The notes below the pieces were generated by a model, which saw nothing but the letters and a program-made list of their open reading frames with translations, did no database searches and was not told the DNA's origin. From a virus, in IMG/VR virus record IMGVR_UViG_3300046522_000744, positions 1 through 45,268 of that record: DNA of 45,268 nucleotides. One strand, written 5' to 3'. Position 1 is the first letter of the stretch. Each line of letters begins with the position of its first letter. This document shows, in pieces, positions 1 to 6,680 of this stretch. Position numbers and translations under genes: made by a program.

Positions 1-228
1 AAAGCGCAGATCGGGCATGGAATGCACCGCCTTCACCGTCATCCATTTTCCCTCGAGGTGAATGACGCAGCTCCAGTTCCATGTCTGCCAGGGCTGGCCG
101 GTTTCTTCCTCGAGTTGCCCGATCGGAGTGTTGAACAGGCGGACGATGCCGATGTGCGCTTCAAGCCACTCGACGTGGATGAGTCCCGAGGGGCAGTAGA
201 AATGCTGATTGGTGACGCGCGACTCCAT
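1..228 (-). CDS. Partial CDS, protein of unknown function, C-terminus off the left edge
   Basis: Leftward reading frame open from an ATG at 228 to the window edge (76 codons, no stop). An in-frame TGA lies 18 nt upstream of the ATG and a GGAAG-like ribosome site sits just before it, so the start is well fixed. The protein begins MESRVTNQHFYCPSG and is rich in Trp, His and aromatic residues (WQTWNWSC, HLEGKWMTV), which reads like a folded beta-rich domain. I do not recognise the family. It faces away from the cassette array. It could be the resident gene beside the array or a reverse-oriented cassette gene. It does not resemble an integron integrase. Confidence 0.55.
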   Translation of the reverse strand, partial: MESRVTNQHFYCPSGLIHVEWLEAHIGIVRLFNTPIGQLEEETGQPWQTWNWSCVIHLEGKWMTVKAVHSMPDLRF

Positions 229-388
229 GCCTTCCGCCGCGCGTCAATCCGCAGGCACCGGCCATCGGGACCCAGCCGCGCAAAGCGGGCCACCAGTCGG
301 CATAATCCGTGTTCGTACCCGCTACGAGTCGGTCTAGACCGGGGGCGAGATTTCCTTGCTCAGATTGGCCGAAACTGCTGCCCTTTGC

Positions 389-450
389 ATATGCCGACTT
401 CGTGTTTGAGGTATATGCCGACTCTCTGCGGCTCAAAAGTGATGTTCGGC
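389..450 (+). other. Left boundary of the cassette array (attI-like site or end of a divergent attC)
   Basis: GTTCGGC at 444-450, followed by GAC, is identical to the R' end of attC sites further right (for example 896-902). The GTG start of the first array gene follows 18 nt later, as in the other cassettes. The sequence before it does not resemble the 130-bp attC family: the usual GAGCTTGGGG is absent. An 11-bp direct repeat, ATATGCCGACT, occurs at 389-399 and 413-423. In attI sites of known integrons, direct repeats next to the simple core bind the integrase, so this may be attI. I infer this; no integrase gene is visible to confirm it. Confidence 0.45.
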
Positions 451-467
451 GACTGAGCACATCTCCC

Positions 468-734
468 GTGAAAGCCCTCGTTAAGACTACTTCTCTTACC
501 GCGTTTCTCGCACTGATCGCCTATTCCCGGATCGCGTATGTGCAGCACTTCAAGGTTCACTCCAAGGAGGGTGCTCTCGGAGAGGCACTCGACCCGATCA
601 ACGGACTAGCACTGCTCTCGTTTTTCGGATTTGGCACTCTCACGGTCATCTTGCTTTGCGCCTGCCTCATCTGCGCGGTCATTCATTTTTGGCACCGACA
701 CCAACTGGCGACGCACTCAACTGCTCGGAACTGA
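468..734 (+). CDS. Cassette 1: small two-TM membrane protein, unknown function
   Basis: 88 aa from a GTG start 18 nt after the cassette junction. The reading frame is open further left, but the GTG is preferred because the first cassette base is at about 445 and because cassette 6 starts in the same way (VKPLAKRLLFYG versus VKALVKTTSLTA). Residues about 7-22 and 47-72 are hydrophobic and predicted to span the membrane. The C-terminus (HFWHRHQLATH) is His-rich. The stop falls 38 nt before attC1. No family recognised. No clear Shine-Dalgarno sequence is seen, which is common in cassettes expressed from an external promoter. Confidence 0.6.
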   Translation: MKALVKTTSLTAFLALIAYSRIAYVQHFKVHSKEGALGEALDPINGLALLSFFGFGTLTVILLCACLICAVIHFWHRHQLATHSTARN

Positions 735-772
735 TTTATGTTCTGTGTCACATCACTCCTGAACCCAACGTC

Positions 773-902
773 GCCGAACCATGCGCTGCAGCGAACTGCT
801 CCGGTCGGTCACAGCCGCTGCTCCCACCACCTTCGCCCCCAGCCGCCTTTCCGCAGCGGCTGCGCCCGCCCTCCGCAGTCGCTGAGCTTGGGGTCGTTCG
901 GC
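773..902 (+). other. attC site 1 (integron recombination site)
   Basis: 130 bp from R'' GCCGAAC (773-779) to R' GTTCGGC (896-902), which are exact reverse complements; the match extends to GTCGCCGAAC/GTTCGGCGAC. The L boxes are GCGCTGCAGCGA and TCGCTGAGC, pairing with one unpaired base, as expected for a bottom-strand attC fold. The inner arm CAGCCGCTGC pairs perfectly with GCAGCGGCTG. Strand exchange is expected between G and T of GTT (896/897). Confidence 0.85.
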
Positions 903-923
903 GACTAGCCACACGTCATCGGA

Positions 924-1334
924 ATGCCATTCAAGCAACGCCTCCTAATCTTCGCCTCGCTCTGGCTGCTCGCCGGTGTCGTATTCGCCATCTTCTCGGA
1001 GGGTAGCGTCGAGGCTGGCGACAGTGAGTTCCTAGCTCGGCTCCAACTCATCTATCTCGCACCTCTTATCTCTGCGATCGGCACCGCATTTACCCTCGCC
1101 CACCGCGAAGGCAGCGGGACTGTCGATGCCGCTTGGCAGCAGCGTGAGCATTATGAGGCGGTCGTTCGCTGGGCATTGGTCGCGGTATTCGTCATTCATG
1201 CCGCTATCGCACTCACACGGCAGACGAGGCGACAGTTCATCATCCTCTCGACCATTCAGGTTGTCTTTCTCGCACTCATCATTCCCTGCGTGCTCTACTT
1301 CTTTCACTACGAAGAGACTCACGGACATGGCTGA
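924..1334 (+). CDS. Cassette 2: four-TM membrane protein, paralogue of cassette 7
   Basis: 136 aa. Four hydrophobic segments: about residues 5-26, 43-60, 80-98 and 106-125. A polar loop in the middle contains AWQQREHYEAVV, and the tail ends in HYEETHGHG. The protein aligns end to end with the cassette 7 product (3996-4403): RLL..SLWLL, GDSEFL.RL, WQQREHYE, TRRQFIIL and HYE.THGHG are shared. The start ATG lies 22 nt after R' of attC1. Function unknown. Two diverged copies within one array suggest cassette duplication, or independent capture of relatives. Confidence 0.7.
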   Translation: MPFKQRLLIFASLWLLAGVVFAIFSEGSVEAGDSEFLARLQLIYLAPLISAIGTAFTLAHREGSGTVDAAWQQREHYEAVVRWALVAVFVIHAAIALTRQTRRQFIILSTIQVVFLALIIPCVLYFFHYEETHGHG

Positions 1335-1352
1335 TACTCCAATCGAACCGTC

Positions 1353-1479
1353 GCCGAACCAAGCGCTGCAGCGAACAGGCTCCGCGGTCACGGCACCTGC
1401 GGCAGACCACCGCCGTCGTTCCGCCCGCCGGCAGGTGCCGCGCCCGCTCCGCCTGTCGCTGAGCTTGGGGTCGTTCGGC
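1353..1479 (+). other. attC site 2
   Basis: 127 bp, R'' GCCGAAC (1353-1359) to R' GTTCGGC (1473-1479). The inner stem is CGGCACCTGC pairing with GCAGGTGCCG, a different stem sequence from attC1 but equally complementary. The conserved 3' flank GAGCTTGGGGTC precedes R'. It follows the cassette 2 stop codon by 18 nt. Confidence 0.85.
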
Positions 1480-1496
1480 GACTTAGCCGTTCACCC

Positions 1497-1967
1497 ATGA
1501 ACGCTCGCTTTATCGTCCTGTGCAGCGTGCTTCTCTTCACTCGGCCGTTTCTTCACGCTCAGGACGGTAGCGTTAAGTCTTTCCAGGCTCGCGAGGGTAT
1601 TCTCATCACCAGCAGTGCCACGCCCCGTGTCTTCGTCTTTCGCTGCGGAGACGCCGAGGAGCGTATTGAGCATGATCCTAGCCGCCACCTGCGAGCGTCG
1701 GGAGCCGAACTGAACTTCGATGTCATTCCCGGCCTAACACATCTTTCCGCCATCCTCACACCAAACGGACCTGACTTGCGCCCCGAGGACAAGAAGCTTG
1801 CCGAGGAACAACTCCCCAAGGAGGGCAGAGACAAGCTCCACGTCTTCAAAGGCGCTGACGGACGGCTCTTCTACCTTCCGCACGACGGACAGACGCCGGT
1901 GATTCGAGTCGATCTCGTGCTCAGCAACGACCGCAAAGTGACTCTTTGGAGCCGGAAGCAACAATGA
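1497..1967 (+). CDS. Cassette 3: exported protein of unknown function
   Basis: 156 aa with an N-terminal Sec signal peptide: MNARF, a hydrophobic core over about residues 5-19, then FLHAQ-DG, giving a plausible AxA-like cleavage near residue 21. The mature part is mixed alpha/beta with one Cys (FRCGDAEE) and a Lys/Glu-rich stretch around residues 100-115. It ends with VTLWSRKQQ 10 nt before attC3. Probably periplasmic or secreted. No family recognised. Confidence 0.65.
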   Translation: MNARFIVLCSVLLFTRPFLHAQDGSVKSFQAREGILITSSATPRVFVFRCGDAEERIEHDPSRHLRASGAELNFDVIPGLTHLSAILTPNGPDLRPEDKKLAEEQLPKEGRDKLHVFKGADGRLFYLPHDGQTPVIRVDLVLSNDRKVTLWSRKQQ

Positions 1968-1977
1968 CATCAACGTC

Positions 1978-2107
1978 GCCGAACCATGCGCTGCAGCGAA
2001 CTGCTCCGGGCGTCACAGCCTGTGCTCCCGCCCGCAGACCCGCCCCCGCCGCCTTTCCGCACAGGCTGCGCCGCCCTCCGCAGTCGCTGAGCTTGGGGTC
2101 GTTAGGC
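1978..2107 (+). other. attC site 3
   Basis: 130 bp, R'' GCCGAAC (1978-1984) to R' GTTAGGC (2101-2107). The outer pair is slightly mismatched (G opposite A), probably because R'' and R' came from different recombination partners. The inner stem CAGCCTGTGC pairs with GCACAGGCTG. L boxes are as in attC1. Confidence 0.85.
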
Positions 2108-2136
2108 GTCGCTACGCGCATCCTGTAACGAACGAT

Positions 2137-2502
2137 ATGGAAGAACCGAATTCGATGCCCTCTTTCTGGCATGGCATTGCTGAGGGTGGCCCGCTGGTCA
2201 TGGCTCTTTGCCTGTCCATGGTCATAAGCTTTTGCCTCGCGCTCGTGTTCTCATTCCGTCGTCCAGGCAGTGTCGCTGCTTTTGCGTGTTCAGGTGCTCC
2301 ATTCGTGTTCGGTGCTGCTGCGTTGTGGCTCGGCGTCGTTGGCGTTTTAGCCGTCATTTCCGGCGTTATGTATGAAGGCGGCACGGTCGAGAGGCTGCGA
2401 CTTGTGCAGCGTCCATTCTTCCTCGGCACTGGTCTTTCCTGCGTGGCGTTTATCGTCTATTCCTTTGCTCGTGCGCTCAACTCCAAGACCCGCAACGCCT
2501 AA
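2137..2502 (+). CDS. Cassette 4: multi-pass membrane protein, unknown function
   Basis: 121 aa with four hydrophobic stretches (about residues 19-39, 45-66, 67-77 and 95-112). The stop codon TAA (2500-2502) lies inside the R'' box GCCTAAC of attC4, so the cassette is maximally compact. An alternative in-frame ATG is seven codons in (MPSFWHGIAEGG). No family recognised; acts in the membrane if expressed. Confidence 0.6.
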   Translation: MEEPNSMPSFWHGIAEGGPLVMALCLSMVISFCLALVFSFRRPGSVAAFACSGAPFVFGAAALWLGVVGVLAVISGVMYEGGTVERLRLVQRPFFLGTGLSCVAFIVYSFARALNSKTRNA

Positions 2503-2626
2503 CCATGCGCTGCAGCGAACTGCTCCGGGCGTCACAGCCTGTGCTCCCACCCGCAGACCCGCCCCCGCCGCCTTTCCGCACAGGCTGCGCCGCCCTCCGC
2601 CGTCGCTGAGCTTGGGGTCGTTAGGC
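2497..2626 (+). other. attC site 4
   Basis: 130 bp, R'' GCCTAAC (2497-2503) to R' GTTAGGC (2620-2626), exact reverse complements. Inner stem CAGCCTGTGC/GCACAGGCTG, nearly the same sequence as attC3 and attC6. It provides the stop codon of the cassette 4 gene. Confidence 0.87.
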
Positions 2627-2651
2627 GACTTGCCACGCTGATTCTGCATTC

Positions 2652-3254
2652 ATGAGTAATCAAACGCCCGTCTTCTTTCCGCCTCCTCCGAAAGGTCCGC
2701 ATTGGACGGCGATCTTTGTTCCCATCCTAACCTTTGCATTGGGCTGCGGCTCGACGTGGGGCCTCCAATTCTACCAGCGACGCACACACGTTCAGGATGA
2801 ACTTCACAGCCAGCAGACTCGCGCCGCTGCCGAAACGGAGCAACAGACGCGAACGCGAGTTCGAGCGTCCGCCACAGAAGTCTGCCGACTTTGCAAAGAG
2901 TGGTATACACAGGTCGAGAAGATTTTGATCTACCAACGCTCTGGAACGCCGCCGCCCCTGAGCGATCCGGGCGTATGCGACTACGTGAACAACAGAATCA
3001 TTCTTCCCGACCTACTCTTCCACACAAGTTATTTGGCATCTCAACCAACCGCCAAGGCTTTCTCGCAGCAGGCGGACAAGTTCTTGTCGCTGTTGACTGA
3101 CTTCAAGCCCGACGACCGAACAAAAATTAGCAAATGCGAAGAGCTACTCCTTGGCATCACACAGAATAATAGCACTACCAAGAATATCGAAGCACTACGA
3201 GTGCAGTTGGATGGCCTCCTTCAAAACCTGAACCACGAGGCCGCAAAACTTTGA
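2652..3254 (+). CDS. Cassette 5: membrane-anchored protein with a long soluble domain
   Basis: 200 aa. A short Pro-rich N-terminus (FFPPPPKGP) is followed by one membrane segment (about residues 19-39), then a charged Gln/Glu/Arg region (residues 44-75) likely to form a helix or coiled coil, then a helical C-terminal domain. Cys residues occur at about 80 and 83 (CRLC) and 107. The ATG is 26 nt after R' of attC4. Function unknown; the topology suggests a single-pass membrane protein with a cytoplasmic helical domain. Confidence 0.65.
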   Translation: MSNQTPVFFPPPPKGPHWTAIFVPILTFALGCGSTWGLQFYQRRTHVQDELHSQQTRAAAETEQQTRTRVRASATEVCRLCKEWYTQVEKILIYQRSGTPPPLSDPGVCDYVNNRIILPDLLFHTSYLASQPTAKAFSQQADKFLSLLTDFKPDDRTKISKCEELLLGITQNNSTTKNIEALRVQLDGLLQNLNHEAAKL

Positions 3255-3307
3255 TTGTCGCTTTCGTCATCTATACTTGCTGTGTCCTCAGAACCAAATC
3301 CAACGTC

Positions 3308-3431
3308 GCCTAACCATGCGCTGCAGCGAACCGCTCCGTGCGTCACGGCACCTGCTTCCGCCGCCACCTTTCCCCCCACCATGCAGGTGCCGCGCCGCTC
3401 CGGCGTGTCGCTGAGCTTGCGGTCGTTCGGC
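3308..3431 (+). other. attC site 5
   Basis: 124 bp, R'' GCCTAAC (3308-3314) to R' GTTCGGC (3425-3431). The inner stem GGCACCTGC pairs with GCAGGTGCC, with a different loop (TTCCGCCGCC...) from attC2. The 3' flank reads GAGCTTGCGGTC, one base off the usual GAGCTTGGGGTC. Confidence 0.83.
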
Positions 3432-3445
3432 GATGCTCGCGTCCC

Positions 3446-3838
3446 GTGAAACCGCTCGCTAAAAGACTCTTGTTTTATGGAGCCCTTCTCTTTCTTCCGG
3501 GCATCTGGATTGGCAGCGAGGTTCTTTACGCCGTCCGCATTCGACCGGCTGGCATTCACACCGCGGCAGACCACTTTCGCCGTTTTGGCGAACCGCGATT
3601 CGTGTATGAGGTCGTCCGTGACGGCAGCACATATTACGAGTTCACAGGCTTATCTCCTGCGGCTCCACCATTGCTCGCCATGCCTTCTTCGGCACCAGCC
3701 TATATCTACGACCAGAAAGGCAGTTTCACAGATTGGTGCTCGGACCCCGGAGATCGGCCAGCTTATCGGCAGGCTTGGCCGAGGGTTTCCGACACGCGCC
3801 TCGACATTCAGACTGTGAGGCAACGCATTTCCCAATGA
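3446..3838 (+). CDS. Cassette 6: membrane-anchored protein of unknown function
   Basis: 130 aa from a GTG start 14 nt after R' of attC5. The frame is open further left, but that part is attC DNA. Residues 7-28 form one membrane segment or uncleaved signal (LLFYGALLFLPGIWIGSEVL). The rest is soluble, with EPRFVYEVVRDGSTYYEF suggesting a beta-sheet domain on the outer face. Stop TGA is 7 nt before attC6. The start resembles that of cassette 1 (VK.L.K..L). No family recognised. Confidence 0.55.
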   Translation: MKPLAKRLLFYGALLFLPGIWIGSEVLYAVRIRPAGIHTAADHFRRFGEPRFVYEVVRDGSTYYEFTGLSPAAPPLLAMPSSAPAYIYDQKGSFTDWCSDPGDRPAYRQAWPRVSDTRLDIQTVRQRISQ

Positions 3839-3845
3839 CCGCAAC

Positions 3846-3975
3846 GCCGAACCATGCGCTGCAGCGAACTGCTCCGGGCGTCACAGCCTGTGCTCCCACC
3901 CGCAGACCCGCCCCAGCCAGCTTACCGCACAGGCTGCGCCGCCCTCCGCAGTCGCTGAGCTTGGGGTCGTTCGGC
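3846..3975 (+). other. attC site 6
   Basis: 130 bp, R'' GCCGAAC (3846-3852) to R' GTTCGGC (3969-3975), exact reverse complements. Inner stem CAGCCTGTGC/GCACAGGCTG as in attC3 and attC4. L boxes GCGCTGCAGCGA and TCGCTGAGC present. Confidence 0.86.
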
Positions 3976-3995
3976 GACTAGCCGCACGTCCTCAA

Positions 3996-4403
3996 ATGCG
4001 ATTCCCGGAACGCCTCCTAGTTTATAGCTCGTTGTGGTTGCTCACCGGTCTGGTGTTCTCCCTTTTCGCAGAGCTTTCATTCGAGTTGGGGGACAGCGAG
4101 TTCCTCGGGCGACTTTCGCTCGTCTATCTCGCGCTCCTTATTTCTGCGATGGGCACAGCATTCACTTTGGTTCATCCACGCTTCGGCGCGGCCAACGTCG
4201 ATTGGCAGCAGCGCGAGCACTACGAGGGAGTTGTCTTCTGGCTTTTGCTCGCAGCCTTTGTCGTTCACGCGATTATCGCCCTCACACGGAAGACTCGGCG
4301 ACAGTTCATCATTCTCTCGGTCATCCAGCTTGTTGTCCTCGCATCCACCGTTCCTTGCGTCCTATACTTCTACCACTATGAAGCCACCCACGGACACGGC
4401 TGA
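3996..4403 (+). CDS. Cassette 7: four-TM membrane protein, paralogue of cassette 2
   Basis: 135 aa with four membrane segments at about residues 7-27, 42-59, 80-97 and 107-125. It is co-linear with the cassette 2 product (924-1334), with the same WQQREHYE loop and HGHG C-terminus but many conservative changes. The DNA between stop and attC is also related (CCAATCGAACCGTCGCCGAACC in both, in two blocks). Function unknown. Confidence 0.7.
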   Translation: MRFPERLLVYSSLWLLTGLVFSLFAELSFELGDSEFLGRLSLVYLALLISAMGTAFTLVHPRFGAANVDWQQREHYEGVVFWLLLAAFVVHAIIALTRKTRRQFIILSVIQLVVLASTVPCVLYFYHYEATHGHG

Positions 4404-4421
4404 TTCTCCAATCGAACCGTC

Positions 4422-4548
4422 GCCGAACCATGCGCTGCAGCGAACAGGCTCCGCGGTCACGGCACCTGCGGCAGACCACCGCCATCTTTCCACCCACCGG
4501 CAGGTGCCGCGCCCGCTCCGCCTGTCGCTGAGCTTGGGGTCGTTAGGC
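4422..4548 (+). other. attC site 7
   Basis: 127 bp, R'' GCCGAAC (4422-4428) to R' GTTAGGC (4542-4548). The inner stem is CGGCACCTGC/GCAGGTGCCG, nearly the same as attC2, consistent with cassettes 2 and 7 sharing an origin. Confidence 0.85.
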
Positions 4549-4555
4549 CACTGCC

Positions 4556-5491
4556 ATGCTCATTAGTTCTCTCGCCACCACAGAGGAGCAGGCACGCGCC
4601 CGCATGAATTGGATTCAGTGGAGCGCGCTGGCGACCCGAATGAAGCGTAAGGCGGCGATTTCCGAACTCGTTTTGCTTCCTCGCTTTCAAAACTACAAGA
4701 AGTCGAAGGTCTGTGATGATGTCACCCTAAAGCAATACCTCAGCAACGGATGGACAACAGAGGCATTACTCGTCCAAAACTACACATTCTTTAGCGGTGA
4801 CGCACTCAGGAACAGCTTAGTCTGGGCATTTCCTCAGGCATACTACTCCGTGTTTTCCGTGACACTCGCCTACTTCCAGATGTCCGGCTTTAGCGATGGC
4901 CAGACGCACGCGTCACTCATCCGAAAATTTGGCGACGAAGCCGATTTGGCACATTACCCGTGCTTAGTTTCATTCATCGCTTGCGGCGGCATCGAACACA
5001 AGCGCACCTTCAAGAACTGCAAGAAGACGCCCCTGCCTTCGCCCCTTCATTTCGACGATACTGATTCCGACGTGGTAGATACTCATATCGCCAGCCTTTT
5101 GAGCACTACACGTCAGTCCGACCTTCGGGACCGCCTGATAGACCGCAAACACAAAACCAAGTCAGGGAAGCCAAAGAAGAAATTCACTGAGGCCGAATAC
5201 GCGAGTGTCGGCAAGAACCTCGGACACACGTCGATTCTTAGCTTTCTGTATCGCAAGCGCATCAAGAGCAATTACCAAGATATTGATAGCATTCTTTCAT
5301 CTGAGCTGAAGGCAGAAGACATATTTCTGCGAGTGCTGCGTGTTGTTGATTGCATGCATGTTATCCACGAGGCATACATCGCTCGGGCGATTGGCGGCAA
5401 AGCCTACGAAGCCTTGCTCGATTCGCTCCCAACCGGGGTCACACACTTACCGAAGAAGCGCTTTGAGCACATCAAACCTACCGTGCCCTAA
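4556..5491 (+). CDS. Cassette 8: 311-aa soluble protein of unknown function
   Basis: The largest cassette gene, 311 aa, with no membrane segment. It is helical, basic and aromatic-rich. Notable stretches are YYSVFSVTLAYFQMSG (about residues 99-114), a basic hinge KHKTKSGKPKKKFTEAEY (about 200-217) and HTSILSFLYRKR. The ATG is 8 nt after R' of attC7; a second ATG (MNWIQW) lies 16 codons in. The stop TAA sits inside the R'' box of attC8. I do not recognise a family. The size and helical character would fit a HEPN-like or other effector fold, but no catalytic motif is visible, so I assign none. Confidence 0.7.
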   Translation: MLISSLATTEEQARARMNWIQWSALATRMKRKAAISELVLLPRFQNYKKSKVCDDVTLKQYLSNGWTTEALLVQNYTFFSGDALRNSLVWAFPQAYYSVFSVTLAYFQMSGFSDGQTHASLIRKFGDEADLAHYPCLVSFIACGGIEHKRTFKNCKKTPLPSPLHFDDTDSDVVDTHIASLLSTTRQSDLRDRLIDRKHKTKSGKPKKKFTEAEYASVGKNLGHTSILSFLYRKRIKSNYQDIDSILSSELKAEDIFLRVLRVVDCMHVIHEAYIARAIGGKAYEALLDSLPTGVTHLPKKRFEHIKPTVP

Positions 5492-5609
5492 CCATACGCT
5501 GCAGCGAACCGCTCCGCACGTCACGGCGGCTGCTTCCGCCACCGCCTTGCCGCCTACCATGCAGCCGCCGCGCCGCGCTCCGCGGTCGCTGAGCTTGGGG
5601 TCGTTAGCC
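5486..5609 (+). other. attC site 8
   Basis: 124 bp, R'' CCCTAAC (5486-5492) to R' GTTAGCC (5603-5609). The inner stem CGGCGGCTGC pairs with GCAGCCGCCG. The R boxes depart from the GCC(T/G)AAC/GTT(A/C)GGC seen elsewhere, but the L boxes (ACGCTGCAGCGA, TCGCTGAGC) and flank are conserved. Confidence 0.8.
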
Positions 5610-5626
5610 GTTGTTCGCGCACTCCG

Positions 5627-6127
5627 ATGAACGAAGAATTCTACAAAGAAGTCGGAACCAACTACCGCTTCTTTCTTGGTTGGCGCCACGCCACATTTGC
5701 AGGCAATCTCATCGTGCTCGGCGGAGCGCTCTCGCTGTGCATTTCTGCATACAAGGATGCTCGTGAACTGGTGTGGCTTATTCCGTTGTGTGCTTCTCCA
5801 GTCGGCGTGCTCTTCTGGATCATCGACGTCAGGAACCGGAATCTGTATCACGCCGCCATCCAAGCCGGTAAGACTCTTGAGGACGGCCAGAGAGGCTTTT
5901 ACACGCGCCTTGCGGACGACGTTATCCTGCCGCCCGGTCGGTCTCCATTCCGCAAGCTCACTCAGAGCGCCGCACTCAATATCGCTTTCCTTGGGTCGTC
6001 CCTTTTGCTCGTTGTCGTGTCCTTCGTTCTCGCACGAGTTACAGCGAGCACGACGACTCCAGCAGCGCAGTCAACCTCGGCGATGACTGCGCCGGCAACT
6101 CCCACTCCCGCACCTAAATCCAAATGA
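5627..6127 (+). CDS. Cassette 9: membrane protein with cytoplasmic loop, unknown function
   Basis: 166 aa. Two membrane segments near residues 24-40 and 46-65 form a hairpin. A polar loop follows (DVRNRNLYHAAIQAGKTLE..), then a third segment at about 118-138, then a low-complexity Ala/Thr/Pro tail. The loop after the helical hairpin is reminiscent of small SLATT- or RipA-type membrane proteins, but I cannot show homology. ATG is 17 nt after R' of attC8; stop TGA is 8 nt before the broken attC9. Confidence 0.65.
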   Translation: MNEEFYKEVGTNYRFFLGWRHATFAGNLIVLGGALSLCISAYKDARELVWLIPLCASPVGVLFWIIDVRNRNLYHAAIQAGKTLEDGQRGFYTRLADDVILPPGRSPFRKLTQSAALNIAFLGSSLLLVVVSFVLARVTASTTTPAAQSTSAMTAPATPTPAPKSK

Positions 6128-6134
6128 CCGAAAC

Positions 6135-6210
6135 GGCTAACAATGCGCTGCAGCGAACTGCTCCGCGCGTCACGCTGGCTGCTTCCGACACCGCCTTGCC
6201 GTCTGCCACC
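6135..6210 (+). other. attC site 9, truncated; probable left prophage boundary
   Basis: R'' GGCTAAC (6135-6141), L'' ATGCGCTGCAGCGAAC and the first inner arm CGCTGGCTGC are present, and the loop runs on to GTCTGCCACC. The partner arm, L' (TCGCTGAGCTTGGGG) and R' are missing. Homology to attC8 stops at about 6205-6212, and from there no further cassette features occur. The gene order changes to leftward phage genes, so this is the most likely left junction of the prophage. Confidence 0.7.
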
Positions 6211-6256
6211 GGATGCGCACTTTTGGAATATCCCAAATTTTTGCCCCCACCTAACA

Positions 6257-6285
6257 CCCGCGGCGCTCCGGAGAACGACCGCGGG
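6257..6285. terminator. Inverted repeat at the end of the phage late operon
   Basis: CCCGCGG (6257-6263) and CCGCGGG (6279-6285) form a perfect 7-bp stem around a 15-nt loop that itself contains CTCCGGAG. It lies just downstream of the last leftward late gene (stop at 6308), where a terminator is expected. No clean T-tract follows on the leftward strand, so factor-independent termination is uncertain. It may equally belong to the attachment region. Confidence 0.35.
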
Positions 6286-6307
6286 CGTCAAGTGAAATGA
6301 CCTCCGC

Positions 6308-6658
6308 TTATTCGCCGGGCGCGGTCTGAGCCGGCGCGGCCGGAGTTTCACCAGCGGGCGCGGTATTCGGGATGATATCCGCGAGCGCCTTCGATTTGGC
6401 TTCGAGGCGATCGAGCGTAGCCAGGCCTTCCGCCGTGAGCCGCTCTTCGCGCAGTTTGGCGAGTTCGGCGGTGATCTCCGTAGAGGCTTCGTTGAGGCCG
6501 GTTTCGACGGCCGCGAGACGTGTGTTGATGTTCATAGTGGTGGTGACGAGTTGGCTTAGTAGTTCCTCGATTCTGACGAGGGGCAGGCCTGCGTCCGGTG
6601 CGGACTTCAGCTCGACACTGGACGGGATGATGAACCGGAAATTAAAGTTGAAATCCAT
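6308..6658 (-). CDS. Small coiled-coil-like phage protein, last gene of the late operon
   Basis: 116 aa from ATG at 6658. The N-terminus MDFNFNFRFIIP is followed by a helical, Leu/Glu/Ala heptad-like region over about residues 27-90 (IEELLSQLV, LAAVETGLNEA, AELAKLREERL) and an Ala/Pro-rich tail. It lies 22 nt after the stop of the signal-peptide-bearing tail protein. Position and coil suggest a small tail-fibre accessory or chaperone, but this is inference. Confidence 0.55.
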   Translation of the reverse strand: MDFNFNFRFIIPSSVELKSAPDAGLPLVRIEELLSQLVTTTMNINTRLAAVETGLNEASTEITAELAKLREERLTAEGLATLDRLEAKSKALADIIPNTAPAGETPAAPAQTAPGE

Positions 6659-6680
6659 ATAGGACCTCGTGCGGACGCTA

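Noticed and set aside
1946-2128. ORFs inside attC sites encoding NHALQRTAPGVTA-type peptides (also at 2372, 3255, 4231, 5340)
   Set aside because: These are translations of the attC DNA itself; the same peptide recurs at every site because the site is repeated. Not separate genes.
773-5609. CRISPR array
   Set aside because: The repeats are 124-130 bp, imperfectly palindromic and separated by coding DNA of varied length; there are no short spacers and no cas genes.
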